NCBI GenBank assembly: GCA_964353875.1
Contig: CAYGXU010000050.1
Location: forward strand, 1 to 20,995
Reading direction: 5' to 3'
Source: MGNI01 sp964353875
GTDB lineage: Bacteria > Chloroflexota > Anaerolineae > Anaerolineales > E44-bin32
Length of the DNA: 20,995 nt
The notes below the pieces were generated by a model. The model saw only the letters and a list, made by a program, of their open reading frames with translations, made no database searches and was not told where the DNA came from. The position numbers and the translations under genes are program-made. Below are positions 1-8,341 of the stretch, piece after piece; position 1 is the stretch's first letter; each line of letters begins with the position of its first letter.

Positions 1-328
1 TTTTCGTTTTGTTCCCAATGAAACTTAGTCAAATCAGTGAATGCTTCGCCCTTACTCTCTATTTGGGACATCCGCACACCATCTCCGCCCTCAACACCAA
101 AGGGTTTATGCAACATCAGACGGAATTCACCCTGCACCCCATTGACAGAAATAAATTGAAGGGCTATATTTTAAACAACAGCGCCAACGTTAACTCGTTG
201 GTCCTCGGTCATCCCGAAAGGGGTGGCCGTTTGTTTGTCCCATTAAGCCTGTATTTGCCAGACTTTCTCTCCCTTACTGACTGAAATCGACAACCTCCTG
301 ATTATCATATCACAGCACCTTGAAGATC
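1..328. other. left-edge intergenic region, no confident gene
   Basis: No recognisable gene lies between the left edge and the last gene of the minus-strand operon. A plus-strand frame (9-284) has a TTG start, no ribosome binding site and no recognisable family, and it runs through a predicted terminator hairpin, so I do not call it. On the minus strand a frame is open from about 167 to the left edge. It contains an ATG at 69-71 with GGAG 11 bases upstream and would encode a peptide beginning MSQIESKGEAF. It could be the start of a gene running off the window, but 23 codons are too few to decide. Two adjacent hairpins occur at 184-201 and 206-229. Confidence 0.4.
206..229 (+). terminator. possible plus-strand intrinsic terminator
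   Basis: A 10-bp stem (206-215 with 220-229) closes on a GAAA tetraloop. Two pairs are U-G wobbles if the plus strand is transcribed but become A-C mismatches on the minus strand, so the structure favours plus-strand RNA. It is followed by a T-rich stretch (GTTTGTTTG). A smaller hairpin, CCAACG/CGTTGG, lies just upstream at 184-201. It would end a transcript entering from the left. Its use for the converging minus-strand operon is less likely. Confidence 0.4.
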
Positions 329-1108
329 CTAGCGATATTTGATCTCGTAACCCGGCAAGCTGTTGGCCTCGATGTACTGACCCGTCACATGATCCGAAGC
401 CGCTGAGGCCAGGAAGAGAAACACCGGCACGTTTTCCTCCACCTTAGGATCCATCCCCGCTGTGACTTGCGCGCGGATAGTGGCCGTGGTCGTTCCGCCG
501 CCAGGACCGGCGTCGAGCACATCACGCCACATGGGGGTGACGCCTCTGACTCCCATGGCATTGACGTTGATCCCATAAGACTTCAGTTCCTCGGCGATCG
601 TTCGTGTGAAATGGTTCGCCCCGGCCTTCGAGGCGGCGTAGCCGCTAAAGAAGGGCATAGGATGGTTCCCGGCGCCGGAGGTCACATTAATCACCTTACC
701 CCTCCTCTGCGCCACCATGTGAGGCAGGACATAGCGACAGAAGAGGAACATCCCCCATAAGTTCACTTCCAGCGTGCGCAACCAGGCCTTGGGCTCCACT
801 TCCCACACCGGGCTCCCCGGTCCCTGATGGCCGGCGACATTGACCAGGATGTCGATGCGGCCGTAGGCGCGCATGGATTCTTCGACCGCATTTTTCACCG
901 CTTCCGCATCGGTTACATCGGTGACAACTTTCAATGCCTGGCCACCCAGGGCGCGCATCTCCTCTGCAATCCTCTCCAAACCTTCGCTCTGGAGATCGAC
1001 CAACACCAGCAACGCGCCTTCGCGGGCATAGGCGCGCGCACAAGTACTACCCATCCCGCCCGCTGCGCCGGTGATCAAGGCAACTTTGCCCTTTAATAAG
1101 TCTGCCAT
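329..1108 (-). CDS. SDR-family oxidoreductase (operon gene 13)
   Basis: Short-chain dehydrogenase/reductase of 259 residues, the usual size for a classical SDR. The Rossmann glycine motif TGAAGGMG is at residues 13-20, NVAG at 90-93, catalytic Ser at about 144 and Tyr157-x3-Lys161 (YAASK). An Asp at residue 38, at the end of the second strand, suggests NAD rather than NADP. The C-terminus lacks the common DGG motif and ends in a divergent tail. The start at 1108 is chosen because AGGAG lies just upstream and the glycine motif follows at normal distance; a longer frame to 1192 overlaps the preceding gene. It is 31 bases downstream of another SDR and probably oxidises or reduces a sugar or sugar acid. 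The substrate cannot be inferred. Confidence 0.9.
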   Translation of the reverse strand: MADLLKGKVALITGAAGGMGSTCARAYAREGALLVLVDLQSEGLERIAEEMRALGGQALKVVTDVTDAEAVKNAVEESMRAYGRIDILVNVAGHQGPGSPVWEVEPKAWLRTLEVNLWGMFLFCRYVLPHMVAQRRGKVINVTSGAGNHPMPFFSGYAASKAGANHFTRTIAEELKSYGINVNAMGVRGVTPMWRDVLDAGPGGGTTTATIRAQVTAGMDPKVEENVPVFLFLASAASDHVTGQYIEANSLPGYEIKYR

Positions 1109-1139
1109 TATCCTTCTCCTCGATCGAGATGTCGACAGC

Positions 1140-1934
1140 TCAATCGGCCTCAACTGTGGGCAATTGGATACTCGCCCCGCCATCGATAACATAAGTGGCG
1201 CCCAGGATCATTTCCGCCTTATCGCTGGCCAGGAACAATGCCAGGTGGGCGATGTCCTCCGGCAGCGCCAGGCGGCCGGCAGGCATCATCTTCCCCGCCT
1301 CTTCCAATACCGCTTCTGGATCGTCGAAAGTGGCCAGGATCGGATCCATGATGGGCGTGATGGTGCTCCCCGGACAGATGCAATTCACACGGATGCCGTA
1401 GGGCGCACACTCCAACGCCAGAGTGCGGCTCATGGAGACGATCCCGCCCTTGGTGGCGCTGTACCCCGAGAAGGTTTTTAAAGCGCGGAAAGCCAAATTA
1501 GAGGAAATGTTAATGATCGTCCCGCCTCCCTGTTCGATCATGTGGGGGATCACAGTTTTGGCACAGTGATAATACCCCCCCAGGTTGGTGCGCAGCATGG
1601 CGAAGAAGAGTTCCTCCGGCAGCTCCCATAAGGGATAGAGATACTGAACGGCGGCGTTGTTGACCAAAATATCGATCTTGCCAAAGGTCTCCAGGGCCTT
1701 CTCCACCATCGCTTGAACCTGCTCGCAAATCCCGACATCGGTCGAGACCCAGATGGCTTCTCCGCCCTCGCCTTTAATCTCCTGCGTTGTTTGCCGTCCG
1801 GTTTCCGACCGGTTCACTACCACGATTTTTGCGCCCTCTTTGGCATACAACAGGGCAATCCCCTTTCCGATCCCGCCCCCCGCTCCGGTGACGAGAGCGA
1901 CACGTCCCTCTAACTTGCCCTTCTTTTGCTCCAT
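1140..1934 (-). CDS. SDR-family oxidoreductase (operon gene 12)
   Basis: Complete classical SDR of 264 residues. TGAGGGIG is at 16-23, NNAA at 92-95, catalytic Ser about 144-145 (NISS) and Tyr158-x3-Lys162 (YSATK). The PG motif after the active site and the terminal VIDGG are both present. Asn-Arg at 41-42, after the second strand, suggests NADP preference, in contrast to the NAD-like Asp in the neighbouring SDR. The two enzymes are clearly different in sequence, so they likely act on different steps. The start has GGAGGG upstream. It lies 84 bases after the glycosidase-like gene. A sugar or polyol dehydrogenase, or a keto-sugar-acid reductase, is likely from context. Confidence 0.92.
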   Translation of the reverse strand: MEQKKGKLEGRVALVTGAGGGIGKGIALLYAKEGAKIVVVNRSETGRQTTQEIKGEGGEAIWVSTDVGICEQVQAMVEKALETFGKIDILVNNAAVQYLYPLWELPEELFFAMLRTNLGGYYHCAKTVIPHMIEQGGGTIINISSNLAFRALKTFSGYSATKGGIVSMSRTLALECAPYGIRVNCICPGSTITPIMDPILATFDDPEAVLEEAGKMMPAGRLALPEDIAHLALFLASDKAEMILGATYVIDGGASIQLPTVEAD

Positions 1935-2018
1935 CCCGCGCCCTCCATGATGATCGAGGTTCTGTCAACAAAGATACCACGCCTATCCCAGATCCAAACA
2001 TCCTTCAATGGATCCTCA

Positions 2019-4007
2019 TTACATCAATTCAATCACCAAAGCAAATATCTGCATCGCCGGCAACCTCACCTCGAGTCCGTTTCTGGTCTCCGCCCACTCA
2101 CATGGGATCTTCCGCTCCAGATCACTGGCCTCGATCAATCGCACTCGCCTCCCCTTTAAGTCCCTCACTCTCAACACCATCTCCTCCTCAACAATTTCCT
2201 CATCCATGTCCCACAATCGTATACCATTCACAATCATCTGTGTTCCCTTGATAAAACCTTGGACTTGCACTGCTTGGGTATCGCTCATCACCGGCAAGCG
2301 TTCCCCGAAGCGGAACACATCATAGTGCCTGGTATGCCAATCCAACACCGATTGGGCCTGACGCATAAGCTTTTGAGGCATCCGCTCCCAGTGTTGCACG
2401 CCGAAGTCGCAACCACTGCCCGTCAGGTGGGTAAGTTTTAAATAATAACCCCCAGTTTCCTGCTCCGTGATGCAACCGACATTGAAGAGGTGCTCGGGGA
2501 AGGTGTAGAGATACAGATCGTGCAAGGGCTGCACATCATCCACCCCTGCAACCGGCCAGTCATTATGCGATTGCATCGAATCGAAATGCTGACCGAGCAG
2601 ATCATTGACTCCCTCGGTTGCCAAGAAAAGGCCAGGCTTGATCTTCAGCAACTGCTCTCGCAATTCGCCCATGAATGTTCGATAGCAGGACCAGGCCAGG
2701 CATGGAAGCTCGTGGTCATGATCGTAGGCATAGCAAGGGTAGCTGCGAGCGCCACACACTTGATCGATATAGATACCATCGATATCGAAAGTCCGCACCA
2801 GATAGACCAGTTTCTCCGCAAAATGCTCCCGCCACTGCGGTGCGCCAGGGCACATGACATCAAAGGTGACCTTGCCGTAGGTCTCGCTGAGCGGTGGAGC
2901 GCCCGATTCGGCCCGCACCGCCCAAGAACCCCTTTTCTCCACATCCAGGGAGGAGGCCGGGTCGACGATCCTGCCATTGACGTACATGCTGATCCTTCTC
3001 CCGGCAGCGTGGATCGCCTGCACTGCCTGGCGCAGCCCCTCAACCCCGCCCAAATGCTCTCCAGGGACATAGTCCGGATAGAGGGTATCGTGACCGTCTT
3101 CGGTATAAGCGGTGAGTTGAATCAGATCCAGACCCGCCGCCGCTGCCTGTGACGAAACATTCGGCAGGTCCTCCGTGCGATGCATGACCTTTTCTGCATA
3201 CTGATCCTTCAATCCTACCCAGGCCCAGGAAGGGCGTTCCTCATACCAGCGCGGGACGCTTGGTGTAGCGATGTGTCCTCGCGCCCAGGCGCGATAGATT
3301 CGTGCTCCACCGCGCCATCCATCGTCATGCAATGCCAGGTATGTCTCTGGCAATGTGATGCTCTGCTTCGAAACCAACTGCAGATCGCGAAACCGAATGC
3401 GGACAGTGGGCTTGCCCTGCTCCACACTCCAAGTCAGCTCTTTATAAAAAGGGATCTCGTCATGAACACCCAGATAGACGCCACGTCCACCGGCGAAGAG
3501 GCTGGTCCACTGCATGGCGGCTTTGACGGGATATTGAAGAGTCAACCCACTTTTAGAGCGGATGCCGGAGAAGGGGATGGACCAGCCGGCGCAGTAGGGA
3601 TAGGTAAAACGCGGTTCAGACGCAAATAAAAAGGGGCCTCGCAGGCGAAACTCAAGGCCCTGCACGGTTTTTTGGTCGTCATTGGTAAGATGAATTTTCC
3701 AGCTGCAACCCGTCTCTTGTAGGTCAATATCCAGGTAAATCTTTACCCCATCGCACTGACCTTCATAGCGCAGGTTATGCTCCCCCTTTTCCACGCGCGT
3801 GCAATCCCAATTCCGCCTGAGATCCTTGTCTTGTTCAAAAAGAAGCCCCCATGTAAAACCGGCTTTCCCTCTTGGATCGATTGGAGGGAACAAGCGCATA
3901 TCCAGGCTTGGGCACTCCATCGACATGAGGTCGCCATGTCCATTGAACCCAGCGCGCAGATCCCTGCTTTCCAGGGTGACTCTTTGATCATCTGCGGAAG
4001 AACGCAT
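2019..4007 (-). CDS. putative intracellular glycoside hydrolase, TIM-barrel type (DUF6259-like)
   Basis: Protein of 662 residues with no signal peptide, so probably cytoplasmic. The first about 250 residues are beta-rich and resemble the N-terminal sandwich domain of several retaining glycosidases. A barrel-like region follows from about 258 to 565. It contains the strand-end motif DIDGIYIDQV (Asp415 a candidate nucleophile), LATEG (Glu465 a candidate acid/base) and a small beta C-terminal domain. I associate it with the DUF6259 group from memory, not from a search. The ATG shares its A with the stop of the upstream permease (TGATG), with AGAGG just before it, so translation is coupled. Longer readings into the permease are rejected. 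It probably trims imported oligosaccharides; the linkage is unknown. Confidence 0.75.
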   Translation of the reverse strand: MRSSADDQRVTLESRDLRAGFNGHGDLMSMECPSLDMRLFPPIDPRGKAGFTWGLLFEQDKDLRRNWDCTRVEKGEHNLRYEGQCDGVKIYLDIDLQETGCSWKIHLTNDDQKTVQGLEFRLRGPFLFASEPRFTYPYCAGWSIPFSGIRSKSGLTLQYPVKAAMQWTSLFAGGRGVYLGVHDEIPFYKELTWSVEQGKPTVRIRFRDLQLVSKQSITLPETYLALHDDGWRGGARIYRAWARGHIATPSVPRWYEERPSWAWVGLKDQYAEKVMHRTEDLPNVSSQAAAAGLDLIQLTAYTEDGHDTLYPDYVPGEHLGGVEGLRQAVQAIHAAGRRISMYVNGRIVDPASSLDVEKRGSWAVRAESGAPPLSETYGKVTFDVMCPGAPQWREHFAEKLVYLVRTFDIDGIYIDQVCGARSYPCYAYDHDHELPCLAWSCYRTFMGELREQLLKIKPGLFLATEGVNDLLGQHFDSMQSHNDWPVAGVDDVQPLHDLYLYTFPEHLFNVGCITEQETGGYYLKLTHLTGSGCDFGVQHWERMPQKLMRQAQSVLDWHTRHYDVFRFGERLPVMSDTQAVQVQGFIKGTQMIVNGIRLWDMDEEIVEEEMVLRVRDLKGRRVRLIEASDLERKIPCEWAETRNGLEVRLPAMQIFALVIELM

Positions 4008-4927
4008 CAACCTCTCAACGCACCCGCGGTCAACCCGGCGACAAATTGCCTCTGGAAGACCAAATAGACCAGAATGATCGGAGCGGTGACCAGCACCAGA
4101 CCGGTGGTCATCAACGGCCAATCGAACATGTACTGGTTTTGAAAGGTGGTGAAAATCCCCACCGTCACGGTCTTAAAGATCTCCCGATTCATCACCAACA
4201 TGGCCCACAAGAACTCGTTCCAGGTCCACATGAAATAGAACACGATCAGGGTCGAGATCGCCGGCCGGGTCAGGGGCATCATCACATTCCAGAAGACGCG
4301 ATAGAGCGAAGCGCCATCCACCACCGCCGCATCGACCAGCTCTTGTGGCAGGCTGCGGAAGAAACCACGCATTAAGAAAGTCGCAAAGGGCAGCCCCGCC
4401 GCTACGTAGGGGATGATCATCGCCCAGGGGGTGTCCAGCAAATTGAACTGCTTCATTCGCAAGAACAACGGCAGGATCGTCGTCTGCCCCGGGATCATGA
4501 TCCCCGCCAACAAGAGCATGAACAATGTATTGTTGCCCTTGAATTTGAGTTGCCCAAAGCCAAAACCGGCCGGCAGAGCGAACAACAAGATGCCAAGAAC
4601 CGTTACGGCCGAGATCCAGGCGCTGTTGAGAATGTAGCGCGGTACCCGTGTGGTGGTAACTACATGCACGTAATGCTCCCAAACCCACTCCTGTGGCAAA
4701 CCAAACAGGTTGGTGTGTACCTCCGGGTTGGTCTTCAACGACATCAGAAGCATCCAGATGATGGGATAGAGCGAGACGAAGGCGTACCCGATCAGGATGA
4801 GGTAGGTTACAAGCATCGAAGGACTGCGACGCAGCCCGCGGATGAATCGCGTAGAACCTCCCCTCGCCACATGCGCTGGTTTATTATCTTGCTCCGTCCT
4901 TATTTTCGACAGTTGAACAGATGCCAT
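4007..4927 (-). CDS. carbohydrate ABC transporter permease, MalG type, copy 2
   Basis: Inner-membrane permease of 306 residues, a typical MalG length, with about six hydrophobic segments beginning near residue 38. The EAA loop that docks the ATPase runs from about 196 to 222 (QELVDAAVVDGAS then MPLTRP). The C-terminus TAGALRG is typical of the family. GAGGAG precedes the ATG. It is translationally coupled to the following glycosidase-like gene by a one-base stop/start overlap. It is a close paralogue of the next permease upstream, about 87% identical by eye over the shared 268 residues, differing mainly in a distinct N-terminal tail and scattered membrane positions. Only one MalF partner is present. 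Confidence 0.93.
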   Translation of the reverse strand: MASVQLSKIRTEQDNKPAHVARGGSTRFIRGLRRSPSMLVTYLILIGYAFVSLYPIIWMLLMSLKTNPEVHTNLFGLPQEWVWEHYVHVVTTTRVPRYILNSAWISAVTVLGILLFALPAGFGFGQLKFKGNNTLFMLLLAGIMIPGQTTILPLFLRMKQFNLLDTPWAMIIPYVAAGLPFATFLMRGFFRSLPQELVDAAVVDGASLYRVFWNVMMPLTRPAISTLIVFYFMWTWNEFLWAMLVMNREIFKTVTVGIFTTFQNQYMFDWPLMTTGLVLVTAPIILVYLVFQRQFVAGLTAGALRG

Positions 4928-5761
4928 TTCTCCTCTACCTTAACGATCAGATTTAAAGCCTCAGCCTTTGAGCGCACCCGCAGTAAGGCCTTTGATGAAC
5001 TGTCTCTGGAAGATCAAGTAAACCAAAATAATCGGCGTAACGACAATCACCAGGCCAGTGGTCAACAATGGCCAGTCGAACATATACTGCCTTTGGAAGG
5101 TGGTATAAATGCCGACCGTGACGGTCTTGTAGAGATCGCGGTTCATGACCAACATGGCCCAAAGGAACTCGTTCCAGGTCCACATGAAATAGAACACCAC
5201 CAGAGTCGAGATCGCCGGTCGGGTCAGGGGTATCATCACATTCCAGAACACGCGATAGAGCGAGGCGCCATCCACGACCGCTGCATCGGCTAACTCCTGC
5301 GGTAAGCTACGGAAGAAACCGCGCATCAAAAAAGTCGAAAAAGGCAATCCCGCCGCCACGTAAGGGATGATCATCGCCCAAGGCGTATCCAATAGACTAA
5401 ACTGTTTCATTCGCAAGAACAATGGCAGGATCGTCGTCTGCCCGGGAATCATAATCCCGGCCAATAAGAGCATGAAGAGCGGATAGCTGCCCTTGAAATG
5501 CAATTGCCCGAAGGCGAACCCGGCCGGCAATGCCATGGTCAGAATCCCCAGGACGGTCACGGCTGAGATCCAGGCGCTGTTGAGGATATAGCGCGGTACC
5601 CGCGTAGTGGTGACCACATGCACATAATGGTCCCAGCGCCACTCCTGGGGCAATCCGAGCAGATTGGTGTGCACCTCCGGACCAGTTTTCAAAGACATCA
5701 TGAACATCCACAGGATGGGATAGATCGAGATGACGGCATATCCAATCAGAATCAGGTAAGT
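4007..5761 (-). repeat. tandem gene duplication of MalG permease
   Basis: Positions 4007-4807 and 4961-5761 are homologous in direct orientation at a constant offset of 954 bases with no internal length change. Stretches of more than 30 identical bases occur, for example near 4211-4242 and 5165-5196. The N-terminal about 40 codons do not align and differ by five codons in length. Confidence 0.9.
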
Positions 5762-5866
5762 CAACAACAAAGCCGGACGCCGCCGGATCTCCTTAAAAAT
5801 CCCAGCGGTTCTGCGTCCCTGTTTAGCCGTCGAGGCTTGTGCCTGCCTTGCGATTTCCATGCCCAT
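4961..5866 (-). CDS. carbohydrate ABC transporter permease, MalG type, copy 1
   Basis: MalG-type inner-membrane permease of 301 residues. The first membrane segment begins around residue 33 and the EAA loop lies at about 191-217 (QELADAAVVDGAS, then IPLTRP). It ends TAGALKG. The start at 5866 is preceded by GGAG about 11 bases upstream; an ATG two codons later is possible but less well spaced. It lies 24 bases after the MalF-type gene and 33 bases before its own paralogue. Both copies are intact, with most substitutions conservative (Ile/Val/Leu, Phe/Tyr, Asp/Glu). This argues for two working proteins rather than a decaying duplicate. Confidence 0.93.
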   Translation of the reverse strand: MGMEIARQAQASTAKQGRRTAGIFKEIRRRPALLLTYLILIGYAVISIYPILWMFMMSLKTGPEVHTNLLGLPQEWRWDHYVHVVTTTRVPRYILNSAWISAVTVLGILTMALPAGFAFGQLHFKGSYPLFMLLLAGIMIPGQTTILPLFLRMKQFSLLDTPWAMIIPYVAAGLPFSTFLMRGFFRSLPQELADAAVVDGASLYRVFWNVMIPLTRPAISTLVVFYFMWTWNEFLWAMLVMNRDLYKTVTVGIYTTFQRQYMFDWPLLTTGLVIVVTPIILVYLIFQRQFIKGLTAGALKG

Positions 5867-5890
5867 GAGGTTTTTTTCTCCCTGCCCTGC

Positions 5891-6817
5891 CTATTCACCC
5901 ACTCGCCGGCGGTTGAGCCAGAGATAGATGAAGCTTAACGCAGCGATGATGAAGAACATCAGGCACGAATAGGCGGCGGCGTAGCCGAAGCGGTTATGGG
6001 CAAAGGCCTCTGAGATCATGCGGGTGGCGGTCACTTCCGTGGCGTAAAGCGGCCCACCTTGGGTCATGGTATAGATGATGTCGAACACCTTAAAGGAACC
6101 GATGATGGTGATCACCACCATCACCGTCATGACCTCACGGATCATTGGCAGGGTGATGTAGAAGAAGGATTGAATCGGATTTGCCCCTTCAATGGAGGCC
6201 ACCTCATATAACTCCTCTGGGATGGTCTGAAGCCCGGCATAGAACACGACCATGTAAAAGCCAACCGCCTGCCAGGTGGCAGCCAGCAGGACCGAGATGA
6301 GCGCTGTCTTTGTATTCCCGAGGAAGGCAATATGGGAGGCTTTCCCTGTGACCATCTCGATCAGTTTATTGATGATCCCGTTTTGCGGGTTGTAGATCTC
6401 CCCCCATAACAACGCCACCACAATTGTGGACAGGACATACGGCATGAAGATCGAAGTTCGGAATAAGTTCCGCCCCGCAAGACCCTTGGAACTGAAGACC
6501 ACCGCCAAGACCAATCCAAGGGTCAATGGAAGCACAATCGATCCAATGGTCCAATAAATATTATTGGTAATCGCCCGCACGAAAAGGCGGTCCTTGGTAA
6601 GGATATCGATGTAGTTGCGGATACCGATAAAAGCTTTCGTCGGTGAAAAGCCATCCCAGTCAAAGAAGCCAAGGTAAAAAGATTGAATAGCGGGGATGAA
6701 GAAAAAGAAAAGATAGAATGCTAATGGTATGAGAACGAAATGATAAGGGATGCTTTTTCTCCATAGGATCTGTAATTTCGATGGGGCTTCGATTTCTACC
6801 TGTTGCTTCTCGATCAT
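5891..6817 (-). CDS. carbohydrate ABC transporter permease, MalF type
   Basis: Inner-membrane permease of 308 residues from the chosen start. Membrane segments begin near residue 26, and the region near 46-53 (SFYLGFFDW) is typical of the sugar permease family. The EAA loop is at 201-226 (EELYEVASIEGAN, then ITLPMIRE). MTQGGP in the C-terminal half is another family signature. ATG at 6817 is chosen because AAGGA lies 10 bases upstream; an in-frame TTG eight codons earlier is less likely. It follows the binding-protein gene, separated by a strong stem-loop. It should pair with either MalG-type copy. No ATPase is encoded here, so a shared MsmK/UgpC-type ATPase elsewhere is inferred. Confidence 0.93.
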   Translation of the reverse strand: MIEKQQVEIEAPSKLQILWRKSIPYHFVLIPLAFYLFFFFIPAIQSFYLGFFDWDGFSPTKAFIGIRNYIDILTKDRLFVRAITNNIYWTIGSIVLPLTLGLVLAVVFSSKGLAGRNLFRTSIFMPYVLSTIVVALLWGEIYNPQNGIINKLIEMVTGKASHIAFLGNTKTALISVLLAATWQAVGFYMVVFYAGLQTIPEELYEVASIEGANPIQSFFYITLPMIREVMTVMVVITIIGSFKVFDIIYTMTQGGPLYATEVTATRMISEAFAHNRFGYAAAYSCLMFFIIAALSFIYLWLNRRRVGE

Positions 6818-6881
6818 GCCAGGGACATCCTTTCGGTACAAATCTTCTGAGAAGAATCTTACCTTAAGATAGGGGGATTCA

Positions 6882-6905
6882 AGGGGGGACGTTGCCGTCC
6901 CCCCT
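6882..6905 (-). promoter_or_regulatory. intergenic stem-loop between binding protein and permease genes
   Basis: A perfect 9-bp stem (6882-6890 with 6897-6905, rich in G-C) encloses a 6-base loop. It lies just after the stop of the binding-protein gene. In minus-strand RNA it is not followed by a U tract, so it is not a classical terminator. Such hairpins commonly protect the 3' end of binding-protein mRNA or cause partial termination, giving more binding protein than permease. That role is inferred. Confidence 0.55.
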
Positions 6906-6915
6906 GCTTGTGGAA

Positions 6916-8280
6916 CTAGCGCCCGAAAAGGGGTGCTGCGACAGCCTCAATATTGTTAGCGGCTTCCTGAACGGTAGATTCCCCGTTCAAGAGTGCAGCG
7001 AACTCGACCGGAGCCAATTCTGCGGCGATGTCGGATGGGTTGCCGACGTCAAACCAGGTGGTGAAGCCAAATTCATTGATATGGTCCATAAGTTTGACGT
7101 TAGCGGCGCCCATCTTCTCCTCGGTGATCAGCCCAAAGAAACCACCTGCGCTGAAGGGTAGCCCAAATTCGATCCACTTCGCCTGGACCTCCTCAGAGAG
7201 GAAGTTATCCATATACCAGGTGGCCTCCTCCGGATAGCGGGAGTTGACCGGGATGTAAAGCACATCGCTCACAGCGCCGACGAAGGTGCCTCCAACATCA
7301 GGACTAATCTTGGGGAACGGGAAGAAATCCCAGTTGAATGTGGCGTCGCGATTATGCAGCGAGAACTGCCAGGTATCGCTGACCATCATCGCCGCCTGCT
7401 GCTGGTACCACAGATCCCAACCCTGGCGGGAATTCATGCCCAGGGAACCCTCGGAGATGTAGGGACCCATCATTTCCAATTTCTCGAGGGCCTGGATGAC
7501 AGGTTCGTCGGTCCAGGCATTCTTCCCAGCGTAGAGATCCTGGGTCCATTCACGACCCGCTGTGGCGACCAGGATGATCTCGAACAGGCGCTTCGCCTGC
7601 CAGGCGCCATCCGATAAGCCCATGCCGATCGGGATCAGTCCGTTTTCCTGGACCGTGTCCAGGACCGTGATCCACTCATCCCAAGTCTCAGGGATGGCCA
7701 GCCCATACTGATCGAAGAGATCCTTGTTGTAGGCCACCACGGTGCCGTTGATGAAGTCCGGCACGCCGTAGGGTTTGCCATCCGGACCCAAGGTCGCATT
7801 GTACATCGACTCGGGGAAGTACTTCTTCCAGCCGAATTTCTCATAGGCTGCTTCCAGGTCCAGGACAAGCCCCGCCTCGACATACTCATAGAAGGTGGAT
7901 GGGTTCGCCCAGGCCCAGATTAAATCTGGGGTTGTCCCCGCCGCGAAAGCGGTGTTGAGTTTCTTGACATAGTCACCCTGGTGAGTGGTTTCCACCGTGA
8001 TCCACGGGTACTTGGCCATGAAGGTCTCGTTCATGAAGGTGAAGATGGCATTCACGCCCTCATCCGTGGAGGGATCCCAGGTGGTGAAAGTGATGGGCGT
8101 TGGTTCCGTCGGTTGGACCTCCGTGGGCACAACTTCTGGAGGGGCTTCAGTCGGCTCTACCTCGGGGGGTTTTTCCGTGGGTACTGCCTCGGTTGTTGGT
8201 TTGGCGCAACCCGTCAGCACCATTCCCAAGATAACCAAGAGCGACATTGCCAAAAAGATACTGCGTTTTAGGTGGTACAT
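6916..8280 (-). CDS. carbohydrate ABC transporter solute-binding lipoprotein
   Basis: Family 1 type extracellular solute-binding protein, 454 residues. The signal has Lys5-Arg6, a hydrophobic core and a lipobox LTGC ending at Cys25, so the mature protein should be lipid-anchored. Residues about 28-62 form a low-complexity linker with repeated PTE/PPEV units, typical of Chloroflexota binding proteins. The ligand-binding domain follows, with a GTTPDLIWAW strand and a YGVPDFINGTVVAYNKDLF hinge segment characteristic of sugar binders. Many Trp and Tyr residues could stack on sugar rings. AGGAG lies 10 bases before the ATG. It is the first transporter gene in transcription order; the 61-base gap before it shows no promoter I can defend. 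Ligand is unknown, likely an oligosaccharide. Confidence 0.95.
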   Translation of the reverse strand: MYHLKRSIFLAMSLLVILGMVLTGCAKPTTEAVPTEKPPEVEPTEAPPEVVPTEVQPTEPTPITFTTWDPSTDEGVNAIFTFMNETFMAKYPWITVETTHQGDYVKKLNTAFAAGTTPDLIWAWANPSTFYEYVEAGLVLDLEAAYEKFGWKKYFPESMYNATLGPDGKPYGVPDFINGTVVAYNKDLFDQYGLAIPETWDEWITVLDTVQENGLIPIGMGLSDGAWQAKRLFEIILVATAGREWTQDLYAGKNAWTDEPVIQALEKLEMMGPYISEGSLGMNSRQGWDLWYQQQAAMMVSDTWQFSLHNRDATFNWDFFPFPKISPDVGGTFVGAVSDVLYIPVNSRYPEEATWYMDNFLSEEVQAKWIEFGLPFSAGGFFGLITEEKMGAANVKLMDHINEFGFTTWFDVGNPSDIAAELAPVEFAALLNGESTVQEAANNIEAVAAPLFGR

Positions 8281-8341
8281 TTTCTTATCTCTCCTCTTCT
8301 CATATTAGATTATAGGTCGAGTTAAAACTTCCCCCATTTCA

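Noticed and set aside
9..284. 91-codon plus-strand frame at the left edge
   Set aside because: TTG start, no ribosome binding site, no recognisable family, and it crosses a predicted terminator hairpin.
2490..3152. 220-codon plus-strand frame opposite the DUF6259-like gene
   Set aside because: Lies wholly antisense to a well-supported coding region; its composition is that of a reverse-strand shadow.
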